A stretch of 64,000 nt of DNA from NCBI GenBank assembly GCA_022036555.1, contig CM039124.1, positions 49,604,785 through 49,668,784 of the forward strand. Reading direction: 5' to 3'. The notes under the pieces were generated by a model, which was given only the letters and a program-made list of their open reading frames with translations, was not told the origin of the DNA and made no database searches. Below are positions 46,201 to 56,115 of this stretch, in pieces (the first letter of the stretch is position 1; every line of letters starts with the position of its first letter). The position numbers were made by a program, and so were the translations under genes. This DNA is from Microstegium vimineum (taxonomy: Eukaryota > Streptophyta > Magnoliopsida > Poales > Poaceae).

Positions 46201-49119
46201 TAGGTCAGCCAAACATTCAGAATGACCAGCTAACCAGCATGTCCAGTTCCTTAGATAGCATACTAGATGGTGTGTCAGTTTTAAGAACTGCAGGTAAACT
46301 CACTTGCGTCCCATCTGAAGTTCCAGTTTGGGGGGTCCAGATTTGAAAGAGAAGGACCCCGCACGAGAAGTCTTTTCAGGAGCTGCAGCAGGAGCAGGAG
46401 CAGTGCTGCTGACAACACCGCTTCTATCAGCACGGTTTTTAGTCTTCATATCATCGGTAACCTTTCGCAACCCTGCACAGCAATGATGTGGTTTAATATG
46501 TCTTTTCCTCATGTCTGGAGAGGAAATCATCATATCCTAACAAGTGCCTCTATATACCTGCAGTCACAGGTTTTGAACTAATCTCTTGGAAGACAGCAGA
46601 CATCCCTACTTTAGGCTTTGAAGATTTTGGAGACTTCTCTGTGCTAAAAAGAGGCGCAGCAGGAGGAGCTGGTGGAGGGGGAGCCTTAACCGCTGGTGGT
46701 TTAGGTGTTGGAGTGGCAGCCTTTGGTTGGGAAACAACACCACCTTCAGCAGGACCCCAGACAGGACCAAGAGGGTAATGCTTTTTAACATAATCCCGCA
46801 GACCAGGCATGTATAGATCCTTCAATGCTTTAGCCCACTCAACATGATCAGGGTCTTTGTTTCTGTACTCCACAAGAACCTACGAGCAAGAAAAAAAATG
46901 AAGTATATGCTTTATCAACCATAACTTGTGAAGATACAATTGCTTCACAGTAGAACAAAAGTTTCAATTACTAGTGCATCACAGTAAACTAATCAGCAAG
47001 CAAAGCATACAAGAGCAATTAAGTTTAAACAAATATGTTCTAGAGTTGCACTTTAAGAAGGATACAGTTATTTTTCACCTCCTCCATTCTTATTTGGTGA
47101 TAGTTATACTGACTTTTTGTAACCTTCAAAACATAACTTTGACCACTACTATCTAAATTTATACCCATATACCATATATGTAGTGTACAAATAAAAACAA
47201 ACTTCTATTTAAGCATTTCTAAAGAGAAGTCTTCATATAGTCAGTATTGTGACCCCAAACATATTAATGGAGTAAAGGTGTTTTCAGAGTTGTATTTGTA
47301 ATAAACTTTCTATGAAAGGAAAGAAAAAATTAGTAAGATAAATTTTCATAAAACCAATATTAACAAATTTATGAAAGTACTAATGGAGAAGCAAATGTGT
47401 TTTCCTGGGTTTCGAAAGTGGCATGTTTACTATTACGGCTCTATGGTGTGCTCCATCTGTTCCCTAAGGAATACACCACAATTTGAGCTCGAAGATAGAA
47501 AGGAATTAGGTTGTAGAGATAAGAATGGCCAGCTCATTCTTACATATTAAGCTCGCTCACTGAAAAGAATACCTATAGTTTACTCCCTCCATCACAAAAT
47601 AAATCAATTCCTAAAATCACTCATAAGTTAAACTATTAGACTAACTTTACAGAAAAAGGATAACAACATTTATTTAACACAAAATAAGTATATTATGAAA
47701 ATATTTTTCTATGATGCACCAAGTGATACTAGCTAGCAACATGTCCATGTGTTGCTTGTTGTGCGGTGTCGCTTCTGACTAAATGTTGTTTACTGGAAGC
47801 AGGCCAAATTTTTTTGTCGGTATGCCATTTAAAAAAAAAAACAGGAAGTAGCAAAAGGACAAATACCCATTTTCTCCAAAAATGAATCATGGATTTTATC
47901 TACTTGGTTATCTTTGAATTCTTGTTACATGAACAGACTTCCATTTGGGAGTATGTAAAAAAAGCTGCATCAAGATTAGTTGGTAACAGTAACAGTATAA
48001 TCCCTAGTAACAAAATGTGCTGAAGCGCATTGCTTATCTTCTCATTACACCCCTCTCGTCTAAGATGAACTCATCTTAAAGAAGTGTGATAATGCTTTGA
48101 AAAATTGTGCATCTAATGTCAACTATATGCATAGATGTTCAACATATAAGTAGAGCACAAAGCACAAAATGGTCATAGGAGAAGCATACCTTGTTATTAT
48201 AGAACTCAGCCATCTGCCAGCTTTCCTCTACATGTGCTGTTGGGAAACTCATGCCTTACAAAGAGGAAGGGGGTAAAACAAAATGAGCGGTATATCTTGT
48301 GTATGTTTGACAAGATTAAACCAGGGGGGGCGACTTTACTAACCACAGTCCTTTCCTAAGAATGCCACCCAAGCCAAAGCTGGGAGACTGTCAGCAACAC
48401 TCTTTAAATGGTTGAAATAGTCTGGTCTCCTTCCTTCGGTTATTGCAGTTGCTTTGGCAATAACATCACTGAGGGGCTTAAAGAAGCCCTGTGCATCAGC
48501 CATTGATGTTGGTTTCTGCACAACATTAAAGAGAGGGAAATCCTCATTGATGTAACAACAAGCATTGCTTAGTTAGATCCACCAATGCCTAACATATAGG
48601 AAAACAAATCCTGGGGCCAAATTGCTGGTACAGAAACCACTTGAGCAGAATGGCCTTAGCTAGCGCACTACTCTTGATGAACAAAATCTGATGCTTACTG
48701 CATTCGCCCCAAAATTATGAGCTCAGCGAGTCATTTCCCCGCGATATGACGCATTGGATTGGCAAAACACCAAGGAGATCTACGCGCGGAGCACATGCAA
48801 ATCGACCAGATCGAGCGAGTATGAAAGCGTGTCCGTCAGGTACCTGGAGCTGCTTGGCCTGTACGAGCAGGTCCTTGGCGACGGCAAATGCCTCGGTGAG
48901 CACCTTGGTGGCGTCCNNNNNNNNNNNNNNNNNNNNNNNNNNNNNNNNNNNNNNNNNNNNNNNNNNNNNNNNNNNNNNNNNNNNNNNNNNNNNNNNNNNN
49001 NNNNNNNNNNNNNNNNCGAAGTCGCGCGGCGCCGCCGACGCGAGCGACGCGCCGGAGGCCACGGCGGCCTCCAGCCGCGCCACCGCCGCCTCCAGCCGCT
49101 CCACTAGCGCCGCCTCCAT
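43203..49119 (-). CDS. CAP1: Cyclase-associated protein (actin-recycling CAP)
   Basis: A cytoplasmic actin-binding protein that recharges ADP-actin and recycles cofilin-bound monomers; loss in plants impairs cell expansion. Ten exons (minus): 49119-48844, 48515-48344, 48254-48190, 46879-46558, 46472-46304, 44774-44665, 44595-44540, 44450-44394, 43975-43832 and 43289-43203. Start MEAALVERLEAAVARLEA is the N-terminal oligomerisation helix, chosen over the upstream in-frame ATG at 49131 by similarity to other CAPs. Then come the helical-folded domain (DAQGFFKPLSDVI, PALAWVAFLGKDCG), a proline-rich linker (KAPPPPAPPAAP) and the C-terminal CARP beta-helix (VYVYGCKDSVLQVNGKVNNI, DKCTKCGIVF, NCNGVEVQCQG). 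Exon 1 contains a 100-N gap, so its true length is unknown; the rest is uninterrupted. Confidence 0.93.
44891..45114 (+). mobile_element. T-tailed SINE in CAP intron 5
   Basis: A GC-rich 224-bp insert in AT-rich intron DNA, bounded by a perfect 10-base target duplication TACTGTTGTG (44881-44890 and 45115-45124). It begins GGGCGAATTTCGGG and ends in a run of 13 T. A B-box-like GGTTCGGGG lies near 45014. Target duplication plus poly-T tail fit grass SINEs of the T-tailed type; the family was not assigned. It lies antisense to the CAP transcript. Confidence 0.8.
45300..45395. repeat. Fold-back GCTTAA/TTAAGC-rich segment
   Basis: Within CAP intron 5, words such as GCGTTAAGCGCTAAGCG, CGCTTAGCACTTAAGCGGG and CTTAAGCGTTTAC alternate in both orientations over about 95 bases, so the segment can fold on itself. 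No target duplication was found. Confidence 0.5.
45575..45800. repeat. CT/GC-rich minisatellite in CAP intron 5
   Basis: Variants of CTCCTCCACCGGCGCGCC and GCCACTCCTCTGC repeat with about 40-base spacing. Several long frames on both strands here are by-products of the repeat and are not genes. Confidence 0.75.
47077..47273. mobile_element. MITE-like element in CAP intron 3
   Basis: CTCCTCCATTCTTATTTGGT on the left and ACCCCAAACATATTAATGGAG on the right are imperfect inverted ends, and GTTATACTGAC / GTCAGTATTG continue the symmetry. A further Stowaway half-end (CTCCCTCCATCACAAAATAA) lies at 47583 without a clear partner. Confidence 0.5.
48917..49016. other. assembly gap (100 N) inside CAP exon 1
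   Basis: Exactly 100 N, with GC-rich coding sequence on both sides (AAGTCGCGCGGCGCCGCC on the right). Open frames that read across the Ns have no meaning as protein. Confidence 0.99.
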
Positions 49120-49157
49120 CACGGAGATCAAGCTACGCGGAGGGTCTCTCGATTCCC

Positions 49158-49182
49158 CTCTCTCTCTCTCTCTCTCTCTCTA
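49158..49182. repeat. (CT)n microsatellite in the CAP 5' leader
   Basis: A CT run on the plus strand is a (GA)n run in the CAP transcript leader, about 40 bases before the ATG. GA runs in plant leaders can bind BPC-type factors; no functional claim is made here. Confidence 0.8.
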
Positions 49183-50106
49183 GGTGCGCGTCGGCGTGTG
49201 CGTCTCCCTGACGCCGCTTCCTAGAGCTCCGGCGGTTTTACGGCTTTGCGGCTTCTTGCTCTTTTTTTTTCTTTTCTTCCTTTTTTTAAGTTCGGGCTTT
49301 TTTTTCTGCGGCGACAAGAAATACGTGGAATGACGTGGTATATAGGAGTATTTTTTTAGACATAAAAAAACTCAGGAAATTGGTGTGCCACACGTCGCAC
49401 ACGACGTACTTGTACTGTGCAGCTCGGCTGTATCGCGTGGTTGGTGTTTAAATCTAATATAATGTTCTTGCACTAACACGGTTTTGTGCATCGATTTGCA
49501 CGGTTTTGATGGATCAGGAACCTGCCTGTGACCGTGCCGTGATCGCTTAATCAGAGAGCCCAACAAAGGTGATCGGTCACACCACTCGCCACCACGATGT
49601 TTGGGCTGCACCGGCACATGATCCTTTTTCTGCCCTTTTGGGTTTGGCGTGTCATCGATGAGCTGGTCACGCTGCCGAAAGTCGAAAGCTACCATAGACT
49701 GACCAACAAGGCGAGACGCAGTAACGCAGCAGCGCGGCTCTCCAATTCATTGTCGCGATTCATTTCATGTCAACTCGAAGAAACTAGAGAGTTATACCTA
49801 AAAAAAAAATGAAGAAACTACTGTTAATTCCTTACTGCAACTTACTTGTGCTTGACATAGGCGTCTGTTCAGTTGGTCGATGCAATTAAATTTTCTCTCT
49901 TTCGCCTTTTTCTTTTTCACCCTTTGAGAGTAATGCTGCCGACGTGAGCTGCCTCACTTGATTATGCACCAAAGGCCAAAACACTTACTTTTCTTTTTAA
50001 AAAATATTGGCTTCTACATAATTTATTCCCAATGAAGGAAACCAGCTATTAATACTACATATAGGTCTTAGGTGGTGACATATCTTTAGAAAGGGTGTCA
50101 ATTAAT
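49183..50106. other. CAP promoter region and intergenic DNA
   Basis: T-rich tracts and scattered short frames only; no gene, RNA gene or repeat recognised. The first few hundred bases presumably hold the CAP promoter. Confidence 0.4.
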
Positions 50107-51584
50107 AAAAAAAGAGTAAAGTCCATGTGCGGTCCGTCATCCCGGTCCACGATCACGACCATCTCGGTCCCTAATCTCAGTTTGGGTGGCATTCTCGTCC
50201 TAACAGGCAACGACGTTGGTGCAAAAGTGCAAAAGGGCCCTTGTGAAGCTCCCGTCCGTCATTTGCTACAGCTATGCACGTTCTATTCGTCACCGTGGTC
50301 TCCGCCGGTCACGGCCAGGGTGGAGGAGCGGCGAGCGGCTACTACTAGTCAGCGCAAGGAGAAGAAGACTTCGCTATCGCGCAACGGACCCTGGAGCAGT
50401 GGAGCGCGCTGCCGTGGAGACGGAAGGGCAGGAACAATGGTGGCACGGCTGCGAAGGAAAGGGAATCCCCAACCAGTTCAAAGTGATTCCATCTATCCAA
50501 CCCCCCACATGTACAATGGATTACTCCTTGGAAGATCAATTTTGGATCCTACCGTTGTTGATTTTGCTTGAATTGTTAGGTTTTAGGGTTTAGGCATGAT
50601 TTGTATTTTGATTTTGTCGATGTAGGTACTGTTGGAGATGTGTTCACGTTAGAGGTTCACCATGGTGGTTTTTTTTGGGTTCTGGTAATCTCAAATCATA
50701 TGTAGATGAGAAAATTGAATGGTTTGATGGGATTGAGACGGACACCTGGTCGCCACTTTGGTTTGGGGATTTTGCACAACAACTAGGATATATGGAGAAC
50801 ACTTCCTTGAAAATTCATTGGTTGTTACCTAGGAAGACAATTGCAGATGGTTTGAGGATTATTGTTTCTGACCATGATAACAATGTAATGTCATCTGTTG
50901 TTAAAAAGTTCTCTACTTTGGTATGCTATTTTGACCATGATGACACTATTGGAGGGGTGGACTGGGATGATATTGTTACCAATCCTGTATGCGACTTGCC
51001 CAAGGTGATCAACCCCATGAAAGTGCTAGAATCTAGATTCATGAATTCTAGACAGAAGTTACCTGTTTTCTATACCAATTTGGACAACGATAAGGTCGAG
51101 CAATTGATTGAAGTGGAAGATATGGGTCCAGAAGCAGGCAATGACACTGAATCTGATGATGTTTTTGTGGACAACGACAATGACATACAAGTAGAAGATG
51201 AGGACCTTTTGGAGGACAATGTGGAAACCAATGTAGGCAAGGTGAAAGGAAACAAGAAAGCTAAAGGAAGCAAGCTAAAGGCAATCCAAACAATAGTAGC
51301 CCAAACATGGCATGATGAGGAGGAGACAGATGATGAAGGTCTTGAGCTTCCTGACTCTGATGGATAGCTTCGCCGCTCCTATTTAGGCTGAAGGATTTTA
51401 GATATAACTGCTTGTACTCCTCCATAGCCTGCTCCATAGCCTGCTTTTGATCATCTTTTAGATCTGATTCGGAGACTTCAATGACATTGCTCGGATTGAC
51501 CTCAAAATTGTCTATAAGCTTGTAATGGGTTAAACCGTGGCCCAAAAGATGTGTTATTGGTCCCACCGGGTGTGCCAAAAGACG
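50107..51584 (+). mobile_element. Truncated Mutator-like element
   Basis: GAGTAAAGTCCATGTGCGGT followed by 'cggtcc' words resembles the terminal repeats of grass MULEs. 0.5 kb further on lies the N-terminal part of a MULE transposase gene. No matching right terminus is present; the LTR of the next element starts at 51585 and probably removed or displaced it. A 9-base target duplication could not be found. Confidence 0.55.
50629..51367 (+). pseudogene. N-terminal part of a MURA-type MULE transposase (PB1-like domain)
   Basis: The frame contains EVHHGGFF, YVDEKIEWFD, DTWSPLWFGDFAQQLGY and IHWLLPRKTIADGLRII, the conserved PB1-like block found at the start of grass MULE transposases. A Glu/Asp-rich region (TESDDVFVDNDNDIQVEDED) and a basic patch (KGNKKAKGSK) follow, and it stops at 51367. 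The catalytic transposase core and SWIM zinc finger are absent. A run of eight T at 50672 breaks the frame just after the first motif. A minus-strand frame across 51261-51617 was not recognised. Confidence 0.7.
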
Positions 51585-52430
51585 TGTTGACACAAAAATC
51601 GTCGAGTCTGCGAACACGTCGGGCTTATACCCAAATTCGATATCCGAAGTGTGTCAGTCGATTTGACCAGTTAATCGACAAGGACGATAACTAGAACAAA
51701 TTTGAACGAGACGACGGCGATGCGCCCGGGCGTCAAGACTCGGATTTGCTCAAAACGCGGAACTTGCAAAGCTGACGGAGATCTTGTAGATGCAACCCGT
51801 CGAAACTTCGTAAGAACTTGTGGACACACTAGAACTAATGCAATGAAAGTAGATTTGCTGGAAAAGTAGATGAAAATAATAGATTTGTTTAATTGATTGT
51901 GTATCCTCTTTTACACCACCCTTCGGTGCATATTTATACTCCAGCAAGAGGAGTTGTAAACAGACACGACTCATACCTTTCTAAACAAAAAACTCCTATT
52001 TTTAAGGAAATAAATGACTCGTGCAAGAGTCGGACTCAAACTATAATAATAATACTGGTATAACATCACCAGTTTCCATATCCGTTTTCCTTACGATGAA
52101 ACTTTCCATCGGCAGACTTCTTCCGATCTGCAACCCTCTTCTATCACTATCGGTAGCTTTCTGCTGACGTCAGCCACGTCATCCTGCATCCATCAACAAT
52201 ACTTTCCTATCGGCAACACCCTTTTTCCTTCATCGGCAACATCCTCCTATCGGCAAGTAGTCTTACTTTTTCCTTGTTGTTTCTTCAATCAGACTCACCA
52301 TCGGCAACCTCCTTTGCTTCCATCGGTAATCTAACCGGTAGCATCTTGATGCCGATAGGGAACAGTGACCACCTCCTCGCCAATCAGCGCACTCGGTTCA
52401 TATTGACACGTACCAAAAACGGTGTCAACA
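51585..52430 (-). repeat. 3' LTR of the minus-strand element (846 bp)
   Basis: The ends are perfect inverted repeats TGTTGACAC and GTGTCAACA. The interior is rich in the word ATCGGCA/TGCCGAT, as is the whole element. The left flank is ...AAAGACG. The matching 5' LTR lies outside the window, so the exact ends rest on the TG...CA rule and the adjoining polypurine tract. Confidence 0.8.
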
Positions 52431-52431
52431 C

Positions 52432-52442
52432 ATGTCCCCCAA
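52432..52442 (-). promoter_or_regulatory. Polypurine tract of the minus-strand element
   Basis: On the minus strand, AATTGGGGGACATG directly precedes the 3' LTR, which is the expected plus-strand primer position. Confidence 0.6.
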
Positions 52443-52678
52443 TTTCAGAGTATAAAATATCTTATGCGCCGAAATTTTCTCTACTGTAATCTTCTCCTCC
52501 AAGATGCTTGCGCCATTATCTTGATTTATTGCGCACAATCATTGCAAGTCACCAATATATCCCGCAATTATAGCGCCAACGGTTAGAATCTCTCGATCGC
52601 CGTGTAAATTCATCACCATGTCCTTCCATATCTCTGCTCGGTCAAAAGGAAAACTCAAAAACGCCCTTGACGCCCCAG

Positions 52679-52686
52679 GTTTATAA
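52679..52686 (+). promoter_or_regulatory. TATA box of the antisense plant-mobile-domain gene
   Basis: GGTTTATAAAGACC lies about 155 bases before the ATG at 52835, with a pyrimidine-rich leader between. It is well placed for transcription running opposite to the host element. Confidence 0.55.
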
Positions 52687-52834
52687 AGACCACTGCTCGA
52701 TCATTTTTTCACCCCGAGTTCATATCACCATTCCCCCATTTCACCAGCGCTCCCGAAGAACACTCCGGCAACCTTCAATCGGCGGCTTCTTCTTCCATCA
52801 GCAAGGCGCAACCTGCAAGAACTCTCTCGACTCA

Positions 52835-55800
52835 ATGGCGATCAGCTTCAACGTTCCCGCGGTCAATTTCTTCCCTTCTCGCTTTATACCCTGCAATTTT
52901 TTCCTTTTGCACTGTTTCGTGATCTCTTTTCCCTCTTCCTCTTTGCTTTCTGAATCTAGGAGATGCGCAACAGAATAGTAATCCCTATCGATCAACCACA
53001 TCTTTGTTGCTTGGGTCCGATGGGGGATACTGATCCAACTGAAATCATCAATGCAGAAATTAACCGAGTCCCTTTCAGAGCTGCACATTTTGACCTAGGG
53101 TTATGGACAGACACTTTCCGCTCTTGGCCCAAACCCACCAAAGGGTGGAAAAATTGGCACCTTAGGATGGCCCGGTCACAACAAGTCTACTGGGCAGAAT
53201 GCAACTTAGACCAATGTATCAGATTGTCCCTTGCTGATATGTCCAAGAATGAGAACATGATGATTGCTGCCTCTTACTTCTGATCTGACACAATGAACGT
53301 TTTTCTATTCAGACACGGACCAACTACCCCTACACTTGCTGATGTGCATATGCTTACCGGCCTTGACATCTCCTCTGTCGATGATGCCATCCTTTTCAAC
53401 AGAAAGCCTGAACATCGGGTAATTACTCGCAACATCAGCGGTTGGACCGGATATGTTCAAGAATATCACAAGACCGGATCGGTAAGCCAGAGGGAGCATG
53501 CCACTTTCCTGAATATGTGGCTGGAGAAGTTTATCTTCTGTGGCAAGACAATTGGACCCACCAATATGTATCTCCCTGCAGCAGAGCTTTTGGCCAAGGG
53601 AGCAAGACTTCCTCTTGGCCGATACCTCCTCAGCTCAGTCTATCACCTCCTGCATCAGGTATCGGAAAAGTTACTGCTAGGCGAGCCCATCGGTAACCTT
53701 GGAGGCCCCTGATGGTTCATCAATATGTGGCTAAACGCCCATATGCACAAGTGCCTTCAACTTGACATGTTCAGCCAGCAATTTCCAAGAGACCTGGCTG
53801 AGGACTATGTGTGTGCCGATGGTGAATCGGCAACCCGCTCCCCACTCAACTTCGGGGAAGCCATAATAGTGCTTTCGAGAACTGACGTCAACGAGGATCA
53901 ATTTGGCAATTTTTTTTTAGAGGTTTTATTGTGGAGTTTCTGTTGCAGAACAGGCTTGGTGGCCCTATATTGACGAGGACAACCGATTCCCACTCTCCTT
54001 CAACCTTGCCGATGAAGACATACAGAAGGATGAAGGAATCCTGAGGGCTATTCTTACTCCCCGGGCCATCATAGTCAACATATTCGGGAGTGGGAAGAAT
54101 ACTCATGCCACTTATGAATTCTACTACCCATCGACAACGGCAAGACAGTTAGCGTTTGGTCAATTGCCGATCAATCTCAGCTATGCCGATGTGGTGAAAC
54201 CAAGAGAAGTCATCACCGGCGTCATGGACTGGGACAAGGTCGTCAATCTCCCTCCTCATGCCGATACAACCAACATTGACTTATCCGCTTGGGCGCCAGT
54301 ATCCTTCATCACCGAGTCATACAAGTTCTGGTGGTAAGAATGGAAAGATCAATTGTTCGCTACATCGTCACATTATTATCGGCACTTGATTGATGTCGAT
54401 CATATCGTCCCCGATGACGCGGTAAGCTTATCTTCGATTTTATTTCTGTCATCTCCTTTTCAAATGCATCGGCATCTGATTTTCTGTCAACAGGTTGATG
54501 ACTTAATTCCAAGAAAAACCAGAAGCGGCAAAGCCTTCAACTTGCGACCGATTAATCCTACATCGGTAATCGGCAGCAGGGCTCCTTCATTGGCCCTCCT
54601 CACACATCGAAAGGCACTCCCCAAGGTCACCATCAAGTCTAAGTCAACACCAGCTGCGGCTGTTGTCACTCCATCAGCTGCTGCCGCCGTTCTGACGCAA
54701 GCTTTTACGGTAACAAATTTTCACTTTATTCGTGCTGATCACAAAACTTTCATCGGTAACTCTTACTTAATTTTCAATTTGCATCAAATGTTTTTCTTTT
54801 GTAGCAAACAAGTTCATCGGTAGTTGCTCCAAGTGCACAAGCTCCTCCGACTCGGCCTATCGATGCCCCCCAAGTGCAACAATTGAAACGCCAAGGCTCA
54901 TCAAGTATTGCTCCCCAACCAAAACGCCTAAGGCCATCAACCTTAATTGCGTCATCGGCAGCATCTTCTCAACCTCCTACCGACGTGCTACCACAAGAGC
55001 AGGCATCGGCATCTGTCCCTTACCAAATACCAGTTGAAGTCTCCATCCAAAGGACAGTGTCGGTGCCGCAGGAGTCGGCCATAATAACAGAAGCACCACC
55101 AGCATCGGTATCAGCGCTGGCACTAACCATCCCAGCCACAGAGGCAAGTTCATCGGCAACCATTGCCAATTTTCAGGACACCGTTGTGCCAGCTGCTCTG
55201 CCAAGTTCAAGGTGAGAGATTATTCTAAAGCAGGTAAATCGGTTGTCTGTCATCAATTCGCAAAACACAAACTTTCAATCGACAAACCCTAATTCTTTTC
55301 TTTTCAGGCCCAAGACTCCTCTAATAGCTTATTCTCCTTCGCCGTCAACATACCAGACGAGGATGAAGAAGAAGAAAGTTCTGCTCCAACCTCAGACGTC
55401 ATATCGGCAGAAGTAAAATCCAAACTTGAAGCACTACTACTCTTACTGCAGCAAAGTACATCCCAACTAGTCCAAGATTCCAACGCAGTAAGGATAGCTT
55501 TCAAGGAGATTCAAGGCCAACTGCCTGCCGATATCGAAGAAACGCTCTTCCAAGCGGCGTTCCTTGAGAGTCGACAACTTCAATATCAAAAGGCCTCACG
55601 CCGCATTGCCGATAGAACTGCCCAAGCAAAGCTTGAAGAAGAAATGCTCAAATTCAAGCAAACTGCCGAAGAGAAACACAAGCGCATCGGTCGCCTGGAA
55701 GTCTCCAGCGTTGAGCTTGAACAGGAAATCAGCCGTCTATCGGCACAAAAGGAAGAATTGCTAGCGGAGCTAAGGAAAGTCGATGATGCTTTAGATGCAG

Positions 55801-55997
55801 CCAACCAAAAGAAGGCTCAACTTCCCGATGCTGCTAAAACTTTACAACAAGAAAGGGATGCTGACGCTCGCCACACCCTTCTGTTGAAAAGAAGAATCAA
55901 GCCAATTGAGGGCACTGCCGATGACGACATTAGAGAGATAGAGGAAGCGGACCAAATTCGCCTTCGTGCGATTTCATCCATTCAATCCCTTCTGTAA
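52835..55997 (+). pseudogene. Plant-mobile-domain (PMD) gene carried antisense in the Tat-like element
   Basis: Proposed exons are 52835-52861, 52960-54421, 54494-54709, 54805-55211 and 55308-55997, all GT-AG. Exon 2 encodes a PMD (PF10536): TPTLADVHMLTGLDI, LGRYLLSSVYHLLHQ, NFGEAIIVLSRTDV, AWWPYIDEDNRFPLSF. Exons 3-4 are Ser/Pro/Ala-rich with a basic patch, and exon 5 is a long coiled coil (LEVSSVELEQEISRLSAQKE). In-frame stops are at 53281-53283, 53710-53712 and 54335-54337, and a T-run break lies at about 53910-53918, so this copy is dead. PMD proteins of the host (MAIN/MAIL type) act in silencing and genome stability; transposon-borne PMDs are known. Its role in the element is unknown. 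Confidence 0.8.
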
Positions 55998-56115
55998 TTT
56001 GTTGCATCGACAACTCCGAACTTGATGACTAGCTCGTTTGTATCATAATGTTAATGCCTTTTCTGTCGACGCTTTGTACGATAATCTCGTCATCGGTACT
56101 TATACTCGTATTACT

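Noticed and set aside
50095..50593. Overlapping plus-strand frames upstream of the PB1-like frame
   Set aside because: They are in MULE terminal and leader sequence; no recognisable domain and no shared splice pattern.
51261..51617. Minus-strand 118-codon frame spanning the MULE/LTR junction
   Set aside because: It starts inside the LTR and ends inside the MULE gene; no family was recognised, so it is not called as a gene.
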